Shown here: positions 34,003-44,630 of the stretch, piece after piece | Layout of the letters: each line of letters starts with the position of its first letter | Position numbering within the stretch: the first letter of the stretch is position 1 | Source: Fusarium oxysporum f. sp. lycopersici 4287 | Lineage: Eukaryota; Ascomycota; Sordariomycetes; Hypocreales; Nectriaceae | NCBI RefSeq assembly: GCF_000149955.1 | Contig: NC_030998.1 | Coordinates: 1,066,699 to 1,130,698 of the forward strand | DNA length: 64,000 nucleotides | Direction: 5' to 3' | Program-made: the position numbers and the translations under genes | The notes under the pieces: model-generated | Databases searched by the model: none | Seen by the model: only the letters and a program-made list of their open reading frames with translations | What the model was told of the DNA's origin: nothing

Positions 34003-35095
34003 ATGTTCTTCGATCAAGACAGTTTTGGTCTTGGCTTTGCCGCGGGGCTCATCACCGCCCTGGCCATCGCTGGCATCATTGCTTTGGTGGTGATGCGAAT
34101 GAGCGATATCTACGGCCTGGGACACTGGAAGCTCAACATCGCAACGCGACCACCATCCATGTGGATGAACGTGGGATACTGGTAAGCCCAGCCACATTTT
34201 CTGCAGCCTCAATCACATATCCATTGACGTTTCTCCCAGGAAAACTCATACAGGCGAGCCAATTGACACGCTCCCCGCGGCTGCCTCTGCACTGCTCGAG
34301 CAGGTTGTGAGCGCCGCCGGGCTGTCGGGTGATGCACCTGGTAAAGCTAGTCCTCGCGGTTCCCTCGCCATTCTAGATCTGGGGTTCGGATGTGGTGACC
34401 AGACTTGGCAGTTGGCGAGGACGGCTACGGAGCAGGGCTGGAGGGATTTTCGCTATGTTGGGCTTACGCTTAATGATGCGCAGGTCCAGACGTCGCGACG
34501 CAGGATTTATCGCGAGTTGTCTGAGGCGGGGACTGCATTTGATGCGGAGGCGTTCAGCCTCTTCCGCGCTGATGCTGCGAAACCACAGACTTGGAGTCCC
34601 CAGATCAGAGAGGCTGTTTATTCGCTGGCTGATGAGAAGTATACTGAGCGATGGCTGCTTGCTCTCGACTGTATCTACCATTTCTCTCCGTCCCGAAAAC
34701 CCGTTCTTTCACACGCCGCCAAAGAGCTCGACGCCAATTACATGGCATTCGATCTCCTCCTCAACGAGAAAGCCTCCACCAAGGACATCTGGAGGGCTAG
34801 ACTCATCGGAAAAATGATGGGCTGCCCACTCAAAACCTTCCTCTCGGAGACAGAGTACAGAGATCAACTGGTGGAGTGCGGGTATGACCGCAACGAGATC
34901 ACGATTAAGGAGATCACAGACGATGTCTTTTCAGGCCTGGTCAAATTCCTCGATCGCCAAGACAAATTGTTAGCAGAATACGGCATCACAATGGGCGGCT
35001 TCAAATTAGCAGGGAGATTGTTCAACTGGTTCGACAAGTCCCGCGTCGTAAGAGCCGTGGTCGTCGTCGCTCGCACCAAGAGCAAGACAGGATAG
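34003..35095 (+). CDS. Membrane-anchored SAM-dependent methyltransferase
   Basis: Exons 34003..34181 and 34240..35095 encode 344 residues. Residues 8-31 form one membrane helix (GFAAGLITALAIAGIIALVV). A short linker, PPSMWMNVGYW, precedes the catalytic domain. Motif I is ILDLGFGCGDQ at about 104-114; the acidic residue expected after strand 2 and a LLALDCIYHFSP block (motif IV/post-I region) follow. The layout, with an N-terminal anchor and 'NVGYW' before a Rossmann-type domain, resembles fungal lipid or small-molecule methyltransferases rather than protein methyltransferases. It lies directly behind the FAD oxidoreductase, which suggests that the two act on one membrane substrate. Confidence 0.82.
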
Positions 35096-36848
35096 GGAAA
35101 TAGCACCGTAATCACAATCACCCAAAAGTGACATTAATTAATTAGCATTCCTCTTGTCAGATCTTACTTTTGTGCAGTGCATCCCACCTTATTCTTATTC
35201 TTGATCCTGGCCCTATATCCGCGTGGGCTTCCGCGTCCCTCCCCTTGCTGCTTTTTTGGACACGCATGGTTTGCTTTACGATTGCCAGTGTCGTTTTTGC
35301 AGGCCCCGCTCTCCCCGCTCGCTGTTCCTGAATATCGAAAAATAACGTCGTTTTGTGGGCGATTGGTAGTCTGTGTTTCACTAAACGGTCTGATGGTCGA
35401 TGCGCGGACGGACCTTGGGATCCCGGGAACCACGGCGCTGGAATCGCGGACCCGCGGGTTAGGCTATGAGCTGAAGTAAAACAGCCAGGGTGTTAGTTAG
35501 GGCCTTTCGCGAGTGAGGCGAATAATACAGTGACATTGAATGAGGAACTTTGAATCGGGGTCGGACATTGGGACTTCGGCCGATAACCTCGTGGGCTGTA
35601 CAGTATGTGTCAGCGAACGTACGACGGGAATCGCAGATAGAGTGATTAGCTCCAGTACAAATGCATCATTAATCAGAGTTAATCGCTGACCCGCCCTCCC
35701 TATATCTCAGCTTATAATGTTCCTTTCAATCTCATTAATTTGCGAAATGTTCTCGGCCACGGGCTTCTCAACGGTCCTCGATCCACAATCAGTTTTGTTC
35801 CCCGGCGCCAATGTGATAATCTACCGATCCAATGCAGACACTTTTGCATCACGTCACCAGGATCATACTCAAACAGGTCACGGACAATGATCGCATTTCT
35901 CCCCCTCTTCCTTGATCAAGCTTGCCCCGCGGAAGCAAAAGAAAGTAATGACCAGTTTAGTTAGTGACACACAGCCTGGAACTTTTCTCGTTCTTCTAAA
36001 AACTAACCACATGGCCCGCAAGGACGAAATTGTCCAAGCGTCCTTGTCAGGGGTGACCGATCAAGGGTTTAGTTAAACCACGTATAGGAAGCCTCGACAT
36101 ATTCCCGAGACAGGGGCCTCATCCTGCAATAGGAATCACTTCGTCGTTTCACTTTTTTATCTGCACAACGAAAAGAGACAGAGAAAAAGCCACTTGGCAA
36201 CCCCGGACGAGGGGCGGGCCTTACTTTTACGATTTCCTCGGGCTGATAGGCTCTTTTAGAGCCCTGTACCGTGTGCGTGAAACTGCCTTTTCGTGATGAT
36301 CGTGTCAGGTCCGTGGAGTTCGTTTCCGACAGAGCAACATCCTGCATCCCAGATCCGATGGCGAAAAAAAGCATAACTCACGTTTCGGTAGATATTAAGA
36401 GTGTTTTAAAGGCCTGAGCTGAGTCTATTACGTCAATTTCGGGTTTCAAGAAACAGAAAATACGAAAGTCTGTCCACGCGGCATCTCCGCCAAAGAGGCC
36501 TTTTCGACATCGAACATGCTCACCACGCGGCCCCAGTATCCGATTAAGGTAGACCCCGTAACGCATTAGTTTGCAAGGGTTACTTAGCCAAGCGAGTGTT
36601 AGGCTTATCCCAAGCAGGGGCGAATACATCTCGCGTATGCTTGTCACCCAGCACAAGAGCGAACCCCATCCCATGCAGGACCAGGGGGTGCTGGCCCAGA
36701 ATCCTTCTTTTACGTTTGTGGCTCCCCCAATTTTTTCTAGCTGTTCTTGATACCTTTTCTGTTTTGTTGTTGGTTTCTCGAATCTGTACCTGCATTCGCC
36801 AAACGAAACATCGGGTATCTTGTTGCCGCCGAGGAGGAAATGTGAGCG
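35096..36848. other. Intergenic region (1.75 kb)
   Basis: This gap lies between the methyltransferase and the rhodopsin-type gene. Open frames on both strands (35177-35479, 36069-36374, 36378-36674) are short and featureless. A pyrimidine-rich leader (about 36700-36790) precedes the next gene. Confidence 0.45.
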
Positions 36849-38325
36849 ATGAAGCTAAGGCTTCGCGACGACCAAGATGACGGACCCGTCCATACCTTTG
36901 TCAATCCCTATGTCGAGTTGAACGCCGGGCTATGGTCTCTGTTCGCGGGAGCGACTTTCTTTCTGTGGTTGAGGTTGTACGTCAAGATTACGAGGAGACA
37001 TGGAATGTGGTACGACGATTATATCCTCCTGGTATCATGGGTGAGTACACATCGTCCCAGCATACCGAAGCTGCATCCTAACAGATCCAGTTCATCCTTC
37101 TCGCCAACAACAGTCTTATCGTCTGGGAATTCAAAAACGGCTATGTTCTGAAGGACTCATCACAACAATGGGACGACAGAATGCACATACTCATCAACGT
37201 CTCGTCATGCGGAACACTGATCGGCCAAGCATTGACAAAGACAGCCTTCGCGGTAACACTATTACGAATGAGTAACCGCTGGCAGAAATGGATTCTTTGG
37301 TTCTGTATTGCCAGCATGAACGCCTACATGATCGTCAAGGTCTTCTTCCAATGGGCTAAAGTCTGTGGAAAGCCGACGTACGACAACTGGTATCGATTCG
37401 ACTTCTGCTTGGATTCCAAGTTCCGAAATGACTTCAAGGAGGGTGGCAACAGTGAGTGACCGTGGACAACGAGATGTGCTGGAGGATACTAACGGGGTGC
37501 AGTTTACAACATCATTATGGATTTCGTGTTTGCATGCTTCCCTTGGCTTATCACGAGAGGGTTGGAGATGAAGAAGGCTGAAAAGATTGGCCTTTGCTTC
37601 ACAATGAGCCTGGGAATGATGTAAGTCAAGAGAGAACAACGGTCAAGGACATACTTCTAACCCCAGCCTAGTATTGCTATCGTCTCGGCTATTCGAGTTA
37701 GCTGGAAGGACCAAGGGAATGGCCGTGATGCCTACTACATCTGTAAGTCCTCTCATCTCAGTCTTACAACCTTCACTCACAGATTCCAGGGCGCAACGGC
37801 ATGTCACAAGTTTGGTACTCATCAGAAGTTGCTGGAACAATCATGGTGCAATGCATACCCATTCTCCGCCCCATCCTCAAAAAGTTTCACACATCATACA
37901 CCTCCCGCCGTCTCGACTCCCAAACCGGCGAACGCAAAGGCTCCGGCTGGACATGGACACGCAGCAGCAAGCACATCTCCACCGGCCCCCTAACACCCGG
38001 TCATCCCCCCATTCTAAACAACAACCCCGACGGCATGGAACTACGCAACATCCCCGAGGAACAAGAACCAGCAGAGTTCGACTTCTGGGGCAAGAATGAT
38101 CCGCCTTCACCAGATGATCTCGAAGATGGAAGACCTGATATCAAGTACAAGTTCAACAGGGAGGAGATGAAGTTTACAAGAGATGATAGCTGGCCCCTTG
38201 GAGGGGAAAGTGAGAGTGCAAAGAGTGCGAGAAGCATTGAGTTGGCACACTCGAATATGGGATTGGCTGTTGAACACGAGGCTGCACAGCAGGGACTGTC
38301 GCCACCACCGCCTCGGAGGACATGA
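36849..38325 (+). CDS. Fungal rhodopsin-domain 7TM protein (PTH11-like receptor group)
   Basis: Exons 36849..37040, 37085..37451, 37503..37620, 37672..37742 and 37790..38325 encode 427 residues. Seven hydrophobic helices fill the first 290 residues. Hallmarks of the fungal rhodopsin domain are WLRLYVKITRRHGMWYDDYI, IGQALTKTAFAVTLLRM and a basic CFTMSLGMI loop region; it has no CFEM domain. The 140-residue tail is cytosolic, hydrophilic and acidic/Pro-rich (PEEQEPAEFDFWGKNDPPSP). Proteins of this group are candidate receptors, a few linked to surface sensing in plant pathogens. It contains no obvious retinal Lys. All introns join in consistent phase. Confidence 0.87.
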
Positions 38326-38727
38326 GAGAGGCTCATACTGAATTTTACTTGTTTGTATAATAATAGGGTTAGAACATTACTTAGACACGACGTTATGTAC
38401 ATATCTTTTGTCACTCCAGTTTCATACCTGTATGCCAATGGTGATTGTTGTATAAATTTCATAAAAGGCATGCGATGTGATTATCAGCATTATCAACATG
38501 ATTATCATGCACAGTTCTGATACGTGATTTGGACCACTCATCCCGCCTGGTAATGCGAAGAATTCTCGTTCCCTTGGGCCGGCGAGAAAAAGCAATTATT
38601 CTATGTCTAAAACTCGGATAGCATCTATCTGCTCACACTACTGCTATAGCGAGTATTCGGTCATTATACTCTCGTCCATCTCTTCTATCATTCCTCACAT
38701 GCAAAACATATCCATCTGCGGTACATC
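38326..38727. other. Convergent 3' flank
   Basis: This is a 402-base stretch between two convergent genes. It is A/T-rich, as expected for shared 3' untranslated DNA. No gene was seen. Confidence 0.45.
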
Positions 38728-39552
38728 TTACAACCTTGAATGCTCCTGCATCGGCATGACCGAAGCTGTCTCCAGGTATCTTATGTCCGGGAGTCCCTGA
38801 TCAACCCATCCAACCATGGTCTTCTCATACAGCTTCCGTTGCTCCTCTGCCGAGGGAGCGGGGCCCTTCATGCCCCGAGCTAATCTGCTCTCCTCGGTCT
38901 CAACAAGCCAAGCATTCTCGTCCCAGTCGTCGTTTTGAAACACATATCGCCTTGTTTCGCAATTCTTCCAGCCTGTACCGCATCCAGCGGTGCTGTTCTC
39001 CCAGTCATTGCTGAAATAGTGCATGAAGCTTCCGTGAGCAACTAGAGCAATGTGAATGTCCTCGTTGGTGTCTCGGCTCAAAGCCATGCCCTTTTCTCTA
39101 AGTATTCTTCTTACTGTGCGAGCACGTGCTGCGCAGGCACCTGTGACAGGACTATTCGGTCCATAGAGGTTCTTATCATTCCAACCCTCTGGTACCAGAC
39201 TCAAGTCAACAGGCCATTCATTCCGCAACGTCATCTCTCTGAGAAGAGCAGGATCTGTTCCGATATCGCAGCCGTGATCAGAAATTTCCTGTGCCTCCGG
39301 GATAGCAAGGATGTCCTGTGTCTGAATGGCATCATCGAAGATTAGACTTGTCGTATGCAGGGTCCGCATCATAGGCGATGATGCGATGAGTTTGAACTTG
39401 GACTGATCCTGAAACGAGGCTTTTCGTCGTTCGATGCATTGTTGTTGGCCAAATGGCGTTAGTGCGGGGTCCCTCAGGTGAAAGAATTCTTCACCCAGGT
39501 TGTGATAGCCCTGGGCGTGTCTGACTGCGTGGATGATGATTTTTCCTGACAT
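38728..39552 (-). CDS. Histidine phosphatase (phosphoglycerate mutase-like) family protein
   Basis: A single exon encodes 274 residues. The catalytic motif is VRHAQGYHNL (Arg11, His12), the 'RHAQ' form that is common in fungal and plant members. SSPMMRTLHT supplies the second Arg, and ALVAHGSFMHYF supplies the second His. Such enzymes remove phosphate from small sugar phosphates or other metabolites; true glycolytic mutases have a different, shorter sequence. No signal peptide is present. A TATAAAAA on the minus strand at 39613-39622 lies about 65 bases upstream. Substrate cannot be told. Confidence 0.92.
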   Translation of the reverse strand: MSGKIIIHAVRHAQGYHNLGEEFFHLRDPALTPFGQQQCIERRKASFQDQSKFKLIASSPMMRTLHTTSLIFDDAIQTQDILAIPEAQEISDHGCDIGTDPALLREMTLRNEWPVDLSLVPEGWNDKNLYGPNSPVTGACAARARTVRRILREKGMALSRDTNEDIHIALVAHGSFMHYFSNDWENSTAGCGTGWKNCETRRYVFQNDDWDENAWLVETEESRLARGMKGPAPSAEEQRKLYEKTMVGWVDQGLPDIRYLETASVMPMQEHSRL

Positions 39553-40322
39553 TTTGGTGTATATGACTCTGTGGAGAGAATGTGGAGGAGATCAGAGCCA
39601 TGGGATATCCATTTTTTTATATCCAGAAGGTACTTGGTCACCAAGTGACATCAATGTTTTCGGCATTATTCATGTTGTAAAATTCTTGACTTGGATGCCC
39701 CATCGAGGCGCGTCAAGGCTTGTTAGTGCGTAAACCCGTTTTGGCAATTGACCACGAAAGATCTGCAAACGTGGCAGATCTGCTCAACGTCACAGGCCGT
39801 CAGATTTTAAGGCACCAATTAATAAGCTGGCTACGGCGCTTCAATTACTGTTGCGTTGCAATTTTATGATTGATTTGTAACTCTGTTTCAGGGCGTACCA
39901 ACGGATCCTGTGCTCTGGCTCGCGTTCTCGAGCCACTAGGGAATAAACTTTGAGAAGGACAAGTGCTTGGACATAGCTTGTAAAATGGCTAGAAAACTTT
40001 GTACAGGGATTCCTGTCACCCTTGACAAAGGGCAACGTGCGTCGATAACATTGTGAGGGGGTTGATGTCAAACAATTACTTCACGGCATCCAACTCCCGA
40101 GCCTCGCGCTCGAGCTGCCATTTTTGTAAATACACACGACACATCTGACTTCTCTCTGCAGGGAAAGACCGCATCACGTTGGGGTAATTCAGGTGAATCC
40201 ACGTAAAAGAATCCATAACGTGGGCGAGCGATTGGTGACGAGCGCGCACCGACGGGACGGCACGACTCCGATAAACGGGAAGCTATGGCCACGTCACAAG
40301 CGTTATCGGCATCTCAGCCTAT
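39553..40322. other. Intergenic region
   Basis: This 770-base stretch holds the promoter of the phosphatase gene (TATA at 39613-39622 on minus) and the 3' flank of the regulator. Frames at 39841 and 40068 are unsupported. Confidence 0.45.
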
Positions 40323-42254
40323 TCATAGCAACATGAAGCTATCACTCATACTTCCCAGTGCAGTCTGATGCCACTTGATATTAGCGCCCTCTCTTTTCCT
40401 CAACGCCCAGAGCTCTTTTACAAGATGCGTCATCTGTGACCAGATCGCTAGCTCTGATCTCTCCTCAAAGAACGCGAGAGTATGAAGCATTCGCTGCTGC
40501 ATTGTCGTATCGCCTGTCTCAAATGCTATAATAGCAACGGGCCAGATCATTGGTGAGAATCGTTGACTCGTGCAGGTAGGTAGAGCTTCAATATGTGGCA
40601 GTGATTTCTCAACAAGTGGACGCACCGCATCCATTGGCATGTCCTTCAAATTGCGTTTCAAGTGAATTAAGGCGGCGTAGTAGAAGATGCAGCCATGGTG
40701 GTAGATCAGATCGGCATAGTCTTTTGCCGTTGACGTCTCAGGTCTATTAGGTGCCGATAGATAAAGTTCCATCTCTAGCCGGTCTAATTCATCGGGAGAA
40801 GGATCACTTTCAGTAGAAGACCGTTTCAGCATTTGAAGGGCATTCATCGCGCGAAGACCCTCGTACACTGGCTGAGGAAGACCAAACGACTCGTACAGAG
40901 TATACGGCTCAGGCTGAGGACCAAAGTCGTTGGTAAATTTCCAGTATGAGGTTTCCTGATTATCAAAGAGTAACTGCGCTTGCACGACAGTGGCCATACT
41001 CCGAAACATCTGATACAGACTTGAAGCTGCGTCACTTTTGTGCCAAACCTGCGGATCAATATGATTGACCCATTCAACAGCGCCACGAAAGTGTAACCGC
41101 CAGAACGTTGTCGGCAGCGTCACCGCCTCATTGTAGATACAGATGATGATGGATGCTAGTAGTGACACGCAATCAGCACCGTTTTTAGGTAGCTGGATGT
41201 TTTTGGCCAGATGAGTAATGCCGATATTGTGGTGTTCTAAAGCAACGTTCTCAAGAGATCCTTTCGATTCTTCGCACTCTCTCTTTTTTGCGAGATGGAA
41301 TGCTGACGCTGAACAGATAAAATGAAACAATGCCGTGGCGCCTGTTGACTTTTCCGAGTCCGTGCGGCTGCCTTCTAGGGCGATGGGCATCATTGCGCTC
41401 CGTAACGGGTTGAGATGACCAGGCACCGGGTTTAGTGAGTCACAAAGGCTGAGTGTCCAGTGCTGCAGAAGCTCGCAGTGAAGAGCCGGATCAGGAAGAA
41501 TATCGAGGTGACGTGTGATCTTGCGTCTTTGGCCTGGAGTATCGAGTGGAGATGATGTGTGTGAGACAAGTTCTGATACTCCAGGCAATGGCAAAGAGCC
41601 TGTGCTAACATCACCGAGGCTGACGGGCGTTGACGTGCTATGGGTATTTATGTCGTCTTGAGGGATGGGGTTCTGGTCAAACAGTTGCAGCATGGGAAGT
41701 TGAGGTTGCGCAGGCTGAAGGGAAGCATATGGAGGACCTGTCGTGAGGCCTTGGCCCAAGAGCTCATACGAATGGAATATCCGCGTGTTCAAATGGCCGG
41801 TGAAAGGACCTTGGTCGAGAGGAAAGTGCTGATCGAGGAAGTATGGCGTATTGCTAGACTGAGCTTCTGACGGCAGATCAGAAGGCCCCTTGTTCGAAGG
41901 ACCGTCACCATTGTCACTCTCCTCTGGGCCATTGGATGATTGGCCATCTTGCTCAGAGACACTCTCCCCAATGGACTCCAAGTCTCTCGACTGGCGTAGT
42001 CTCGCCGCAGCTTTTCTCTTCCTCCCTCCCCTTCTAAAGGTCGTCGGGTTCCTCACCGAAGCCCAAGATATGCGTACTCCATATCCCTCGCACTCAACAC
42101 CAGCCTTCTGACAGCGATTGCACGCCGGCTTGGCTTCGTCACATTTCACATGCTTGGCGCGACATGTCCAACAGCCTGAGAAGCTCTTTGTCCGGGGTTT
42201 GCGGGGCTGGCCCGATGCTGTTCTACCGGGAGAACGGGGCGGATCATCCGACAT
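40323..42254 (-). CDS. Zn2Cys6 transcription factor
   Basis: A single exon encodes 643 residues. The binuclear cluster is Cys28-x2-Cys-x6-Cys-x6-Cys-x2-Cys-x6-Cys55 (CWTCRAKHVKCDEAKPACN). A basic, disordered linker follows. The rest resembles the fungal-specific transcription factor domain 2 (PF11951-type), including HLDILPDPALHCELLQHWT and the LLASIIICIYNEA helix. It is expected in the nucleus, where it would bind CGG-containing sites. There is no adjacent enzyme cluster; the divergent neighbour is an alpha-arrestin gene 894 bases away. Target genes cannot be inferred from sequence. Confidence 0.93.
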   Translation of the reverse strand: MSDDPPRSPGRTASGQPRKPRTKSFSGCWTCRAKHVKCDEAKPACNRCQKAGVECEGYGVRISWASVRNPTTFRRGGRKRKAAARLRQSRDLESIGESVSEQDGQSSNGPEESDNGDGPSNKGPSDLPSEAQSSNTPYFLDQHFPLDQGPFTGHLNTRIFHSYELLGQGLTTGPPYASLQPAQPQLPMLQLFDQNPIPQDDINTHSTSTPVSLGDVSTGSLPLPGVSELVSHTSSPLDTPGQRRKITRHLDILPDPALHCELLQHWTLSLCDSLNPVPGHLNPLRSAMMPIALEGSRTDSEKSTGATALFHFICSASAFHLAKKRECEESKGSLENVALEHHNIGITHLAKNIQLPKNGADCVSLLASIIICIYNEAVTLPTTFWRLHFRGAVEWVNHIDPQVWHKSDAASSLYQMFRSMATVVQAQLLFDNQETSYWKFTNDFGPQPEPYTLYESFGLPQPVYEGLRAMNALQMLKRSSTESDPSPDELDRLEMELYLSAPNRPETSTAKDYADLIYHHGCIFYYAALIHLKRNLKDMPMDAVRPLVEKSLPHIEALPTCTSQRFSPMIWPVAIIAFETGDTTMQQRMLHTLAFFEERSELAIWSQMTHLVKELWALRKREGANIKWHQTALGSMSDSFMLL

Positions 42255-43148
42255 TGCTGAGGTCAGATCATGCCGGTGCGTAGGTAACGTTATTATGGAA
42301 TGCGGTGATGAAGGGGTGAGGTTGAGTGATGAAGTGCCCAGAATTGGTTTGTCAACGCGAAGCTGAGATCATGTCGTGGTTGAGAGCCTGTTTAGGCATA
42401 GCGGTATCAGGTACGCTAACCCGACCTGGGGACGCTCCACCAATGACGAAGAATCGGTCTGGCAATAAAATGGCAAATTTTGTCTATCACAATTCATCAA
42501 GCAAGGCGCCATGTATGGCTGATACTGCGGAAGGCATCCCGATTCTCCTTTTGGGTAAATGGATGTCAGGTCAAGGGCGCGGGCGGAAGCTTCACTCAGC
42601 TTGACCCCGAATGTGCCTGGTTTTGCACCCTAGATGGGAAAGGCTCTGCTTCCAGTGTACCTCGAATGCTGAGACTCAAACAAGCAAAAATGATGGGCCC
42701 TGATGAGATCTAAAATTAGAAAGCCCAGGTCCAGTTACCGCAAGAAGTCCACTTGACAAATGCTTAATTCCGCTATGTTTGATGATTGATTGAATGGAAG
42801 TATCGAGAGCTGCCGGACTCCGCAGTCGATCTCTTGAGATGTCGGTATGAATTACTGTATAAGGCTTAGTGTTAATGCCAAGCTCATATCGAATCATCAC
42901 GAAAGTGTGTGAAAGCTCTTCTTGGCAATTTGAACCGGGCATTGAAATGGTGGATCTCTGTCACCATGACCGAACTATTCGTTTACAATAAATCGTATGA
43001 ACAATATTTAATTTTGATTCTTCGTACCATTCTTTCTCAAGCATTTACAATCGACGTCCAACATTAACCACCTGTTCTGTTCTTCATTTCTCATTCCCCA
43101 GATATTCTTGACCTGCAGAACCCCAGATTATCAGCAACCACCGACATC
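42255..43148. other. Divergent promoter region
   Basis: This 894-base stretch lies between the Zn2Cys6 gene (minus) and the arrestin gene (plus). No further gene is seen. The last 100 bases before 43149 are C/T-rich, a common fungal promoter feature. Confidence 0.45.
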
Positions 43149-44324
43149 ATGACAGGCCTATCCCAGTTGATCAGGCCACAGTCACTGGCTCCTCCACTGT
43201 TCAAGAAGAGATCGCAGAAATCACCAAATCGGCCTCCTGCATCTCTCGACTGCCAAATTGATACTTCTCCGATCGTCATTGTCAATGACGATGCTACCGA
43301 TGGCTCTACTATCTCGGGCTCACTACTTTTCAACGTTGAAGAAGCCATCGAGGTTGATAGCCTCTTTGCCACATTGCGAGTTCATGTGGTTAACAGAAAG
43401 CCTTTCAAGAGAACATGCAAAGCATGTAAACACCAAGTAATAGAGCTCAAGCGCTGCCATTTCATTACGACGACGACCTCACTTGACTGCAACAATTACA
43501 CGTATCCTTTCTCTTACCAAGTGCCAAGTTATGTACCTCCCTCTATGGATACGTCACTTGTTTCCGTCACATACGAATTCCAGGCTGTAACATACATACG
43601 ACGAACAGGATCACTGTCAAAACTGCCAGAGATCATCACACTCAACCGCACTCTTCCCGTCGCAAGATCAATACCAGTGCCAAGTAAACCTTTATTATCA
43701 ACTCGGATATACCAAGCTGCTGGAATCGAGGTCGGCTGCAGTTTCGATCTTGTCCTTGACCCCAGTGGCAAGAATTATGTGAAACTCACTATAAGCGGCC
43801 TTCGAAGCTGTCCTGACAATGGGGAGGACATTCAGTTCTGGCGTGTATGTAAAGGCACCTGGATGCTTCAGGAGAACATCAAGAGCACAGCCGTGGCTTG
43901 TTCGCAGCACGCACAAGAATGTCAAGCAGACGAAAAGAGCCACGCACAAAAGAAGACAATTACTATAGGCGAATCTTCGTTCTACGACGGGTGGACCACG
44001 GACGACGCTGCAGGAACACTCAGCATGGAGTTTCCCTTCTTTATCAAGAAAGCCTCCAGGTTCACCCAAGATACCGGCGATGTCGGCGACACATCGGTCA
44101 CCCATTCCCTGGTGCTAGAGCTACAGCTGATGAAGGAGATTTATCCCCAAGGCAACCCAGATCTATCTGTCAGGAGTGGAGTAGGTCGGATCCTTCGATC
44201 TGAGCATCGGGTCGTGTTGAGCGACTTTGCCAGGCCTTCGGATCATGTTGAGGAGGAGAGTTTGCCCTGCTACAGTGATCTCCGGCCTGGACCACCACTG
44301 TACCAGGAGAAGGATTCTGAGTAG
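43149..44324 (+). CDS. Alpha-arrestin-like protein with a PPLY motif
   Basis: A single exon encodes 391 residues. The chain alternates beta-strand-like segments (TISGSLLFNVEEAIEVDSLFATLRVHV split over two stretches) with polar loops. FKRTCKACKHQVIELKRCHF and the late NPDLSVRSGVGRILRSEHRV fit arrestin-type sandwiches of the LDB19/Art1 group. At residues 382-385 is PPLY, a PY motif that recruits WW domains of Rsp5-type ubiquitin ligases. Alpha-arrestins link such ligases to plasma-membrane transporters and trigger their uptake. The protein is shorter than yeast Ldb19, which may mean loss of the extended tail. The arrestin call is by pattern only and is less certain than the PY motif. Confidence 0.6.
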   Translation: MTGLSQLIRPQSLAPPLFKKRSQKSPNRPPASLDCQIDTSPIVIVNDDATDGSTISGSLLFNVEEAIEVDSLFATLRVHVVNRKPFKRTCKACKHQVIELKRCHFITTTTSLDCNNYTYPFSYQVPSYVPPSMDTSLVSVTYEFQAVTYIRRTGSLSKLPEIITLNRTLPVARSIPVPSKPLLSTRIYQAAGIEVGCSFDLVLDPSGKNYVKLTISGLRSCPDNGEDIQFWRVCKGTWMLQENIKSTAVACSQHAQECQADEKSHAQKKTITIGESSFYDGWTTDDAAGTLSMEFPFFIKKASRFTQDTGDVGDTSVTHSLVLELQLMKEIYPQGNPDLSVRSGVGRILRSEHRVVLSDFARPSDHVEEESLPCYSDLRPGPPLYQEKDSE

Positions 44325-44630
44325 TTAATGGTGCGGGAAAGGTTTATCTTAATCAGACATTGAAGCTGGAAGGGAAAGGTAGTTGAGAGTTTCATGGCTT
44401 AAAGCGTAACGATACCAAATTCATTTACTAAATATACTGTCAATTTTTCGCACTTACGATAGTTCAACGCCATGCTTGTAGTCTCGCTAGAGTAACTGGA
44501 TGTAAGACCGGTGATTTCTTCTTGGGGAACAGTCAGACTTTTGTGGGCTGGTAGCCTAAACCCCATTTCACCGCTAATTATTGCTTGCAAACTCACGCTT
44601 CTTCACCTTTTGACTCTACAAACCAACACA
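44325..44630. other. Short intergenic region
   Basis: This is 306 bases between two plus-strand genes. A continuous upstream frame (from 44511) runs into the next gene, but the family-neutral start at 44631 has the better context (ACACAATGAC). Nothing else is seen. Confidence 0.4.

Noticed and set aside
44511..44630. 40-residue N-terminal extension of the orphan protein
   Set aside because: It is hydrophobic and could mimic a signal, but the ATG at 44631 has the better context and the rest of the protein looks intracellular.
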